A stretch of DNA of 24,761 nt from Paulinella micropora (lineage: Eukaryota; Cercozoa; Imbricatea; Euglyphida). Position 1 is the first letter of the stretch. Every line of letters begins with the position of its first letter. Shown one piece after another: positions 18,701 through 24,699 of the stretch. Where the stretch lies: assembly GCA_009731375.1 (NCBI GenBank), contig BJOX01000041.1, positions 789,275 to 814,035 on the forward strand, read 5' to 3'. A model generated the notes under the pieces. It was given only the letters and a program-made list of their open reading frames with translations. It was not told the origin of the DNA and did not search any database. Position numbers and translations under genes: made by a program.

Positions 18701-19581
18701 TCGTTATAATTCAGTATATGCTACGGGAAGCAATACAGACCAAGAGTTAAATTTATATTCAAGGGGTTCAAGTCAGATTTATGCCAGAAGTGCTATGACA
18801 TGTTTTTCAACACTAACATCATCAGGATTATTAACAGCGAGTTCTGGGATATCAATAGCAGTAAGTGGTGGAGGAGCAACAACGATAAGTCAAAGGTCAG
18901 GTTATACAAACCAGCCACTTATTCAGTTGAAGGGAAATGCCAGCAATAATTATTCTTGTATATGTAATGATGGTAATTTAACCTTTTTCAATACATCAAA
19001 CTCAAACGGAAATCCAAGCAGTGGATGGATTTATCAAACATTATGAGCGAATGTTTGGTCTTCTGGTTCGGATAGAAGAGTAAAATCGGATATTGAAACA
19101 TTAGACTGTATGGATTGTTGCGAGAAACTAATGAAAATAAACTGATGTTCATATTATTGGAAATCAGACGAGAAGAAGGACAAAAAGAGCCACGGATTTA
19201 TAGCCGATGAAGTTAAAAAAGTGTTTCCTGAATTTGTATCAGAAAGCGGAGTAAAAGCAGACGATGGAGATGCTAGCCTTGAAGGAGTAGCCTATACGAG
19301 TTTTATTCCGATATTGGTCAGTGCTTTTCAACACGTGGCGGAAAAGGTAGTTAATTTAGAAAAAGAAAATAAACTTTTACTTAATATATTACAAGACCAA
19401 GCAAATTTAGTAGCAGAAATCAGAGCAGTCGTTTTCCCTTCTAGCAAACTAGAATTCACAGACCCCCACCAGTTATAGAAGTAGATGGCGAACTGACTCC
19501 CGAATTAAAGTCTCGTGTTCTTGAAGTAGAATTAAAGAATGAAGAAAAAAAAGTAGAGCACGAATTGGAGGATAACTGGAA

Positions 19582-19785
19582 TTGTTGTCGTATAAAAACA
19601 GACCGACCGACAGCCGACTTATTAAGTATCTGTTTCAAACGGCTATCATTATCGCAATTATAACCCTTTGTATCGTGAGGCTATCTGAAAAGAACTTGCC
19701 GTGTGAGGTTGCTAACACTTATGTAGGTATTTTAACACTACTTATCGGCATCTGCCTTCCATCGCCATCTTCAAGCAAGAAATGA
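19582..19785 (+). CDS. Small two-segment membrane protein (start uncertain)
   Basis: This open frame of about 67 codons ends at a TGA after SPSSSKK. It holds two hydrophobic stretches, YLFQTAIIIAIITLCIV and YVGILTLLIGICLP, separated by a short polar loop with one Cys, so two membrane spans are likely. There is no ATG near the front; the frame opens at TTG codons. The preceding reading frame from the fibre tail carries a matching TDRPT segment at the junction near 19605. The gene may therefore have lost its start or shifted frame. It lies directly after the S74 domain. Possible roles are a holin-like or virion membrane protein, but nothing diagnostic is seen. Confidence 0.35.
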   Translation: MLSYKNRPTDSRLIKYLFQTAIIIAIITLCIVRLSEKNLPCEVANTYVGILTLLIGICLPSPSSSKK

Positions 19786-19938
19786 ACACTCAAACGAATA
19801 TATTTTATACCAAGAGCTATCACCCGCACAGATTAGCGGGATAGCTTCATCAAAACTAACACACCAATCACTCATCGGCTTATACACACATTTAAATTTG
19901 GTTTCTATTCCTTTTTGAATACAATAAACACAACTCAT
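19771..19938 (-). CDS. Short Cys/aromatic-rich hypothetical protein
   Basis: This 55-aa minus-strand ORF runs from an ATG at 19938-19936 (MSCVYCIQKG) to the stop at 19771. It has six Cys spread through the chain, including an N-terminal C-x2-C pair, and ends in SFECSFLA. It is convergent with the preceding small membrane gene and overlaps its end by 15 bp. It could be a small zinc-binding protein or a chance ORF. It fills an otherwise empty stretch of about 310 bp between the plus-strand genes. Confidence 0.25.
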   Translation of the reverse strand: MSCVYCIQKGIETKFKCVYKPMSDWCVSFDEAIPLICAGDSSWYKIYSFECSFLA

Positions 19939-20033
19939 TTTTTTTATCACTGACCCGCGAATAGAAATCACAGGCAGTCCGACCTAACACAGAGCATACA
20001 AATAATAATATTAATAACATAATATGTTATACA

Positions 20034-20069
20034 CAATATAGAAACTTTTGAAAAAGTTGCACAAAACTT
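20034..20069 (+). promoter_or_regulatory. Upstream TATA/palindrome module, copy before gene 20097
   Basis: AATATAGAAACTTTTGAAAA continues as AGTTGCACAAAACTT. It contains a palindrome with 7-base arms (AACTTTT/AAAAGTT, 20043-20058). It matches, with changes, the module at 21424-21468 and leads straight into the leader hairpin. Confidence 0.6.
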
Positions 20070-20096
20070 GGAGGTGCGGAGGTGAAATCTCCGCAA
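20070..20096 (+). promoter_or_regulatory. Leader hairpin 1 (5'-UTR stem-loop)
   Basis: GGAGGTGCGGAG is followed by a 7-nt loop (GTGAAAT) and CTCCGCA, giving a perfect 7-bp stem (TGCGGAG/CTCCGCA) that ends one base before the ATG at 20097. This is the reference copy of a motif seen before four virion genes. Confidence 0.75.
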
Positions 20097-20459
20097 ATGA
20101 GTGAATTCAAATACCAAAAGATTATTTTTCTAAGTAATGATTTTGTTGGCGATAGCAAGACATTTGACAAAAACATTAGAATGAACTTTACGCCAACAAG
20201 AATGAATGTTAAGTTTATCCACTATATGAATGACTTGGCGGAGACGAAAACAAAAATCCTTCATATGGACCGCATTGGGATTATCGGAACATTCGCCGAC
20301 AGCGACGTGGCAAACATTTCCAATCTTAGCTACAACTTAGGTAATATTAATTGGTCCGACGGTGTTTATACATTTAAAGTGCTTAAAACGGACAATGGCG
20401 ATATTGAGACTGAAGCACTGGGCGGAAGAATTGTTATTTGTTTGGAATTTTTGGCTTGA
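20097..20459 (+). CDS. Unknown 120-aa virion-cluster protein
   Basis: This intact ORF from ATG 20097 (MSEFKYQKIIFL) to TGA 20457-20459 is placed by the leader hairpin, which ends next to this ATG; the frame stays open to 20082 but that part is the hairpin. The protein is strand-rich, with alternating hydrophobic residues (KIIFLSNDFV, MNVKFIHYMND, RIGIIGTF, DGVYTFKVLK) and a final strand GGRIVICLEFLA. That suggests a small beta-sandwich such as a minor capsid or spike component. No family motif is recognised. It is one of the few unbroken genes. A GTAGGG/CCCTAC hairpin follows its stop by 5 bp. It shares its leader with the core-like, coiled-coil and penton-like genes, supporting a structural role. 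Confidence 0.55.
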   Translation: MSEFKYQKIIFLSNDFVGDSKTFDKNIRMNFTPTRMNVKFIHYMNDLAETKTKILHMDRIGIIGTFADSDVANISNLSYNLGNINWSDGVYTFKVLKTDNGDIETEALGGRIVICLEFLA

Positions 20460-20463
20460 CGAA

Positions 20464-20478
20464 GTAGGGACACCCTAC
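20464..20478 (+). terminator. 3' hairpin after gene 20097
   Basis: GTAGGG-ACA-CCCTAC, a 6-bp stem with a 3-nt loop, lies 5 bp after the TGA and is followed by AACCCG. The hairpin at 21814-21831 has the same GTAGGG stem and the same trailing ACAACCC. Confidence 0.6.
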
Positions 20479-20495
20479 AACCCGCATTTTTCTGA

Positions 20496-20530
20496 TTTTT
20501 GGTGAAGCTTTTTAAAAAAAGGTTCATATA
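20496..20530 (-). repeat. Inverted copy of the TATA/GCTTCACC module, left of the ATPase gene
   Basis: The plus strand reads TTTTTGGTGAAGC then TTTTTAAAAAAAGGTTCATATA, the near-exact reverse complement of 21424-21464. The pair forms an inverted repeat of about 30 bp that exactly brackets the packaging ATPase gene. Confidence 0.65.
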
Positions 20531-20533
20531 GCG

Positions 20534-21354
20534 ATGGAAAAAATTAACGATATACGAGTTAGACCAGTTAAGCAAAACGGAGATGGAGACAAGTTGGCAA
20601 AATGATATAAGTTGTTTGATGAACCGTATGCAAATATTTTCTTCTCGCTCGTAAGAAGAGTGGGAAGACGACCGCACTGTTTGAAATCCTGAAACGAACG
20701 ACTGACAGAAAGACACGTATTGTTATTATCGCCAGCACAATACACAAGGACCACATTTACAAAGAAATGGTTAAGCACTTCAAGAAGAAGGGAAACCCTA
20801 TGGCGACATACACATATTTGAAAACGGATGGTTACAGTGTCATAGACTATGAGTTAGACAAGCTAAATAAGCCAGACGAGGAGCAAGAAGAAGGAGAGAT
20901 TGTTCAAGACGGTAAAGAAGAACCGAAGCCGAAGTTTATTTATTTTGGTAAAGAGGACGAAAAGAAAAAGGAGGGAGGCGAAAAACCCCCGAGACCTTCT
21001 AAGTATCAAACTCCCGAGGTTGTTTTTGTCTTAGATGACCTTGCTAGCGGGTTGAGGGATAAGTCCGTGAGCGACCTGTTGAAAAAAAATAGACAGTATA
21101 AGTCGAAGGTGATTATGAGTTCGCAATACCTACAAGACCTATCTCCCGCTAGTTTGAAACAAGACTATATTTTAATTTTTGGTGGTCAGAGTGTGGATAA
21201 AATTGAACTCGTATACAAACATCTGGACCTCGGCTACGACCTTGAATACTTCATTGAAAAATATCACGAGGCAACGAAAGAGAGGTTTAAATTTTTGTAT
21301 GCTGATGCGGTATCGGACGAGCTGAGGCAAAATTTCAACTATCGCTTGCGATAG
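20534..21354 (+). pseudogene. A32-like packaging ATPase (FtsK/HerA type), one nonsense codon and one frameshift
   Basis: This ATPase would pump element DNA into capsids. The ATG at 20534 opens MEKINDIRVRPVK. TGA at 20603-20605 interrupts the frame, which continues sensibly (KLFDEPYANIFF) until a frame change between about 20640 and 20658. The new frame is open to TAG 21352-21354. It carries the Walker A end KKSGKTT (SGKTT at 20659-20673), a Walker B VVFVLDD near 21020-21040, and a sensor-like MSSQYLQDLSPASL. Total length about 273 aa fits the 250-280 aa usual for the family. A charged insert (DEEQEEGEIVQDGKEEPK) lies between the motifs. The frame change is right at the P-loop. The stop codon lies inside a CTTG-loop hairpin. 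Confidence 0.85.
21339..21354 (+). terminator. CTTG-loop hairpin overlapping the ATPase stop
   Basis: CTATCGCTTGCGATAG is a perfect inverted repeat: 6-bp stem plus the C-G of a CTTG loop. Its last three bases are the TAG stop codon. In RNA this would be a CUUG tetraloop, a very stable class. Confidence 0.65.
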
Positions 21355-21360
21355 TCTATT

Positions 21361-21376
21361 GTCCCGCTTGCGGGAC
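21361..21376 (+). terminator. Second CTTG-loop hairpin after the ATPase gene
   Basis: GTCCCGCTTGCGGGAC is a perfect inverted repeat 6 bp after the first hairpin, with the same CTTG loop and a different stem. It looks like an independent example of the same kind of end signal. Confidence 0.65.
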
Positions 21377-21423
21377 TAATTTCAATAAACGATTTTTGTA
21401 ATTTTAATTTAATTATTTCTTTC

Positions 21424-21468
21424 ATATATTATAGAACCTTTTTGAAAAAAAAGCTTCACCAAAAACTT
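21424..21468 (+). promoter_or_regulatory. Upstream TATA/palindrome/GCTTCACC module, best copy
   Basis: TATATTATAGAACCTTTTTG, then an A8 run, then GCTTCACCAAAAACTT lead directly into leader hairpin 2. Related copies occur at 20034-20069, on the minus strand before the integrase (14139-14168), and inverted at 20496-20530. It is probably the promoter and transcription start region of a late gene class. Confidence 0.6.
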
Positions 21469-21493
21469 GGAGGTGCGGAGGCAAAGTCTCTGC
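21469..21493 (+). promoter_or_regulatory. Leader hairpin 2
   Basis: GGAGGTGCGGAG, a 7-nt loop (GCAAAGT) and CTCTGC come directly before ATG 21494. The stem TGCGGAG/CTCTGCA uses the A of the start codon and contains one G-T (G-U in RNA) pair where copy 1 has G-C. Confidence 0.75.
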
Positions 21494-21814
21494 ATGGTCG
21501 TGAAAACAACAAGGGTTGAAGTCATTCCAACAGTCGGAAAAATAACAAGAAACTCAAACACAATGGCGGGCGGAAAAAAGAAAACTGGTTGTAAGAAACA
21601 AAAGGGTTGTGGGCAAAAGGGAGGTGAAGTAAACTGGCAGAAGGTCGGCAATACATTTAGGTCTATTAATAACTATTTGAAAAAAGACAAAACAATCTCT
21701 CGCTTAGCTGGTGCTTTGGATAGAGTTGGTGTTCCTTATGCTGACAAAGTTCAAAAGGTTGCTAGCGATATGGGATACGGAAAGCAACGAGGCCGTGGAG
21801 CACTCAAATTTTAG
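21494..21814 (+). CDS. Small basic virion core / membrane-active-like protein
   Basis: This intact 106-aa ORF is placed by the hairpin that touches its ATG (MVVKTTRVEVIPTVGK). It has a Lys/Cys/Gly-rich linker (GGKKKTGCKKQKGCGQKGG, about residues 26-44), then an amphipathic helical region (NTFRSINNYLKKDKTISRLA...VGVPYADKVQKVASDMGYG), and a basic C-terminus ending KQRGRGALKF. A basic linker plus amphipathic helix ending GYGK(R)xRGGAL is a layout I associate with small virion core or capsid-lining proteins of Polinton-like and adenovirus-like elements, but the assignment is by resemblance only. Its TAG stop runs into a CTTG-loop hairpin. It has the most complete set of all three shared regulatory modules. 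Confidence 0.55.
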   Translation: MVVKTTRVEVIPTVGKITRNSNTMAGGKKKTGCKKQKGCGQKGGEVNWQKVGNTFRSINNYLKKDKTISRLAGALDRVGVPYADKVQKVASDMGYGKQRGRGALKF

Positions 21815-21831
21815 TAGGGGCTTGCCCCTAC
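21814..21831 (+). terminator. CTTG-loop hairpin after core-like gene
   Basis: GTAGGGGCTTGCCCCTAC has a 7-bp stem plus the closing C-G of a CTTG loop, starting at the last base of the TAG stop. It is followed by AACCCCG, the same trailer as at 20479. Confidence 0.7.
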
Positions 21832-21892
21832 AACCCCGAGGTGAATCAAATAATATTGAAAACAGTTTTATTTTTTTTACCTTAGTATAATT

Positions 21893-22882
21893 ATGAATAA
21901 ATTAAAAAATGGAGGTGCGGAGGCGAAGTCTCTGCGGCGAAAGAAACCTAAACAACGACCGCCTAGGATATACAGAACGAAAGATGATCGGCCATATATC
22001 AAAGTAAAAGGCAAACGAGCATATCTAAACTTTGGGAAAAAAACAAATGACTTATCAACACTTCAAATTGTTAAGTTATTTATGAAATATTTAGGCAGAG
22101 CGAAGAGGGCGAAGACAAAGAAGGAAGACTTACGAAAAGTTCAAAGCTTATCGAGATTGAACAGAACACGAGAACAGCAGTTCAAGACCACTTAGATAAA
22201 CTCAAGCAGGAGAAATATGAAAAGATAGAAGCCATAGACAAGAAGGAGAAATCGGACATTGAAGAAAAAGACCAGGAAAGGAAGAGGCAACACCGTAAAG
22301 AATTATCCGACATAAAAGAAAGACAGGATGAAAAGGACAGAGAACTCAGGAAAGAGCAACGGCTTATTAAGGAATTACTGGTAGAGCGGAGAACTAAGCA
22401 AGGACTTTTAACCGCACCTATTGAAGAAAAAACACCAACAAAAACCCAATCCACAATCATTTCCAAGCGGAATAACTGATATAACCGACGAAGTAAATAA
22501 GCAAGCAAAAGATTTGGAAGACGAAAAGAGAAAAAGAATTATTAATGCTATGTTTTCAGACGGTGTGAGATTACAACGAAAAAATACTGGAAAACCTAAA
22601 AATCACGTCGTAGTAAATAGTCTCATAAAAGCAGGTATTGATATTAAAATTATAAAACCAAAAGGTAAAAAGAAAAATTATTCCGAGACATTGAAACAAT
22701 GGTTATACACTCAAAAATTTACGGAAAACATAACTTCTCCTGAGGACGGTTGGGTCAGACTAGATAAACTTCTAAAAGAAGCTAAATCCGCTAAGACCGC
22801 AGAAAAGAAAACACTCCAGACAAAACAATCACCCACCATACCACTGACACAACAACCAACCCCTAATTCGCCAAGAGGCTAG
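21893..22882 (+). pseudogene. Long coiled-coil virion-cluster protein with two compensating frame changes
   Basis: The locus of about 330 codons starts in one frame (21893 to about 22145), moves to a second (about 22144-22479), and returns to the first (about 22421-22882). Each piece reads as coherent protein. The N-terminal part is very basic (SLRRKKPKQRPPRIYR) with a YIKVKGKRAYLNFGKK hairpin. The middle is a charged coiled coil rich in Lys/Glu. The C-terminal part (RIINAMFSDGVRLQRKN, GWVRLDKLLKEAKS) ends in a Gln/Pro/Thr-rich tail. The second switch lies at an A6 run (about 22425-22435), so a homopolymer error is possible there. Leader hairpin 3 falls inside the first codons, with no ATG directly after it. 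The family is not recognised; a scaffold or core role is suggested by position and charge. Confidence 0.55.
21911..21936 (+). promoter_or_regulatory. Leader hairpin 3 (inside the coding start)
   Basis: GGAGGTGCGGAG, loop GCGAAGT, then CTCTGCG. The 7-base arms are the same as in copies 2 and 4. No ATG follows. The ORF starts 18 bases upstream at 21893, so either this start codon was lost or the hairpin is translated in this gene. Confidence 0.65.
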
Positions 22883-22898
22883 ACAACTAATATTAGAG

Positions 22899-23556
22899 AT
22901 GATACAGGGGCAAGCACCAGCACCCGACCAACAACAAGCACCCGACCAACAACAAGCACCCGACCAACAACAAGCACCCCAAGCAGACACACAAACACCA
23001 CAACCACTACCAGATACACAGCCACCAACAGATGAACAAACCCCGCAAGATGGAACAGGTCCCTACAGAGGTTTAATGACACACGAAATAGACGACATTA
23101 TGAAAAAACACGATTGGTATTTGGGCACGATAGCTAGCGACCAAATCAACGATTTAAAACAAGAAAAAAAGAAAAAAGTATGGTTTTATTATGAATACCC
23201 AAAAAAGTTCGCAACCAGGGCAACATTGGATGGCTGTTTGGATTAGTTTGAATGGCGATAGGAGTGTTGAAGTGTATGACCCGCTAGCAGAATATCAACC
23301 AACGGAAGACTTTCAACAACGGATGAAATTGCTAATAGATAAAAGCAGTCCTGATAGTTATTTATTAATGAAGGTTAATCAAGTCAAACAACAGAGTGAT
23401 ACAAGTGATACTTGCGGATGGCACTCAATGCGATTTCTTTTAGAGCGGGCGAAAGGAACCAGATTTAAATTCGCCAGTGGTTTCACAGACTTAAAAGAGA
23501 AGGAAGCGGAGAAGTTAAAAGCCCAGAACAGCTACGGATTTGATACATATATTTAA
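22899..23556 (+). pseudogene. Adenain-like cysteine maturation protease (PRO), frameshifted, with repeated Gln/Pro N-terminus
   Basis: This protease would cleave capsid precursor proteins during maturation. The first frame (22899 to about 23200) encodes a Gln/Pro-rich stretch with the hexapeptide APDQQQ repeated, then the protease start YRGLMTHEIDDIMKKHDWYLGTIASDQIND. The frame changes at about 23190-23215. The second frame, open to 23556, holds the catalytic residues of the adenovirus-protease/Ulp1 group: His in GQHWMAVW (codon 23224-23226), Asp in VEVYDP (23278-23280) and Cys in DTCGWHSMRFL (23413-23415). The shift falls between the substrate-binding N-part and the catalytic His, so the present gene cannot make an active enzyme. 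The core size of about 170 aa is normal. The disordered repeat extension is unusual for the family. Confidence 0.85.
22916..22975 (+). repeat. 18-bp tandem repeat encoding APDQQQ
   Basis: GCACCCGACCAACAACAA is repeated three times in a row, with partial flanking copies, encoding APDQQQ units at the protease N-terminus. Confidence 0.85.
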
Positions 23557-23601
23557 CCAATTAAAACAAAAAATATATTTTCTATTATATATCCAAAAAT
23601 T

Positions 23602-23625
23602 GAGGTGCGGAGACTAGTCTCTGCG
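23602..23625 (+). promoter_or_regulatory. Leader hairpin 4
   Basis: GAGGTGCGGAGACTAGTCTCTGCG lies directly before ATG 23626. Stem TGCGGAG/CTCTGCG is extended by an A-T pair to leave a CTAG loop, so the loop sequence differs from copies 1-3 while the arms are kept. Upstream is TATTATATATCC. Confidence 0.75.
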
Positions 23626-24165
23626 ATGGATTATAGAGGCGGGCGAAGTAGTGGTATCTATTACATAAATAGCAAAAATAGGATAAACGGCACAGACAGC
23701 GATTTCACTCACTCCATTGATATGAAAGGGTTAGATAACCCAACACATTGTAAAATACTTCATATCTATGTGCCGAAATCGTATTACTCTGTGGCAAGTC
23801 CTTATAACACTTTTACTCTGAGTGAAGATGGATTTGATGCTCTCATTACGATACCTGAGGGCAACTACACGATGAATAACTTAAAAAATAAGCTGGCAGA
23901 GGTGCTAACCGCAGATAGCCCCAACAACTACACATACACAATAACAAGCAACAATACGAATACTGACCCAGAAGAAGGAAAGTTATTATTTGCCGTAGCG
24001 GGCAACCTAGGAATTCAACCGCGGTTTATATTTGACACCGAGACACGTATTCACGAAGTAATGGGTTTTGACCGCGACTCAACATATTTCTTCGCTAATA
24101 ATACCATTACGTCGCCGAATGTCATAGGACCTCGAACAAGGGTATTGGAGGCTTATGTCCGTTGA
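23626..24165 (+). pseudogene. Penton-like minor capsid protein, 3' end replaced by a repeat insertion
   Basis: From ATG 23626 the protein reads MDYRGGRSSGIYYINSKNR, then NGTDSDFTHSIDMKG, with strand-rich segments (CKILHIYVPKSYYSV, FDALITIPEGNYTMNNLKNKL) and GKLLFAVAGNLGIQPRFIFDTETRIHEVMGF. The opening YYINSKNR...G..SDF followed by jelly-roll-like strands matches penton-type minor capsid proteins of Polinton-like viruses and relatives as I know them. Viral sequence ends near codon 167 (about 24125); the last 13 residues (GPRTRVLEAYVR) come from the inserted 81-bp repeat, since the same sequence recurs at 24619. The expected C-terminal part is absent from the window. This gene has leader hairpin 4 directly before its start. 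Confidence 0.6.
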
Positions 24166-24206
24166 GGATATGCCATTAGCTGCATCAGTACGCCTCAGAT
24201 ATAGTA
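24126..24206 (+). repeat. 81-bp direct repeat, copy R1
   Basis: It begins AGGACCTCGAACAAGGGTAT and ends CGCCTCAGATATAGTA. It is fused to the truncated penton-like ORF and is followed by AATCTGCC rather than (TTA)n. Confidence 0.85.
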
Positions 24207-24618
24207 AATCTGCCTTGGAGTGTTGACTGTGACATACTTGAGGGAAATCCCGATGAAAAAACCTAGTCACACTTGCTAAACAGAGTTCCAGCCCAATGGC
24301 CTCAAGGCGTTAAACTGTGACGCCAACTCATAACCCTTTGGTGGTAGATGCTGGGGAGGAGGGTCGTTGCGCGCGTAAAAGATCTTAAACTCCGCATATG
24401 CTGGTTGATAGCCCAGGACCCAGCAGACACCAGATTGTTATGGGTGGGGTTTCGAGGCAGCTCTAGCAACCGCGCTTGGTGTATGCACTTGCACATTCGG
24501 TGACGTCTTGCAAGAGGTTGCTGGGACTGCGGAATAACCTCGGCTTAGTGCAGTCTTGCCCTCAGGAGCTCCATCGGTGGCCCCGATCATCAGGCGAGAG
24601 ACTGACACGGGGAGGTGG

Positions 24619-24695
24619 AGGACCTAGAACAAGGGTATTGGAGGCTTATGTCCGTTGAGGATATACCATTAGCTGCATCAGTACGCCTCAGATAT

Positions 24696-24699
<4 letters not shown>
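24619..24699 (+). repeat. 81-bp direct repeat, copy R2
   Basis: It begins AGGACCTAGAACAAGGGTAT and has the same end as R1, running straight into the (TTA)n tract. Confidence 0.85.

Larger units (their letters stand above)
14775..19663 (+). pseudogene. Giant receptor-binding fibre with repeats, discoidin-like domain and C-terminal S74 chaperone domain, multiply broken
   Basis: The locus would encode about 1,600 aa of trimeric tail-fibre-like protein for host attachment. The N-terminus has the fibre motif NLYYTNAQFDTRLA...LYYTEQRVS. Next come repeated SADGSIDTHSDVTIT modules (near 15405, 15655 and 17180) and many TASGAITANAGVSTTTL repeats. A globular cassette with GGLELYG occurs twice (about 16300-16570 and 18200-18480). 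A discoidin (F5/8 type C)-like carbohydrate-binding domain lies at about 17390-17880 (YIKIDLGATYRIKTYYV). Finally there is an S74 intramolecular chaperone domain (GSDRRVKSDIE near 19065, then HGFIADEVKKVFPE), which normally self-cleaves after assembly. Breaks are TAA at 15042-15044, an inverted segment of about 180 bp near 15079-15257, TAA at 15929-15931, frame changes near 16190, 18480 and 19465 (a C5 run), and TGA at 19044-19046 and 19143-19145. Confidence 0.8.

Noticed and set aside
19044-20605. UGA read as Trp in the right block (TGA inside the fibre and ATPase genes)
   Set aside because: The same genes also have TAA stops and frame changes, and at least one intact gene (20097-20459) ends in TGA.
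20070-23610. GGAGGTG upstream of starts as a bacterial Shine-Dalgarno sequence
   Set aside because: It lies 20 or more bases from the ATG with a hairpin between, and the element has eukaryotic virus genes and a probable spliceosomal intron.
24127-24260. Hammerhead ribozyme in the 81-bp repeat, as found in some retroelement ends
   Set aside because: No CTGANGA...GAAA core with suitable stems could be found.
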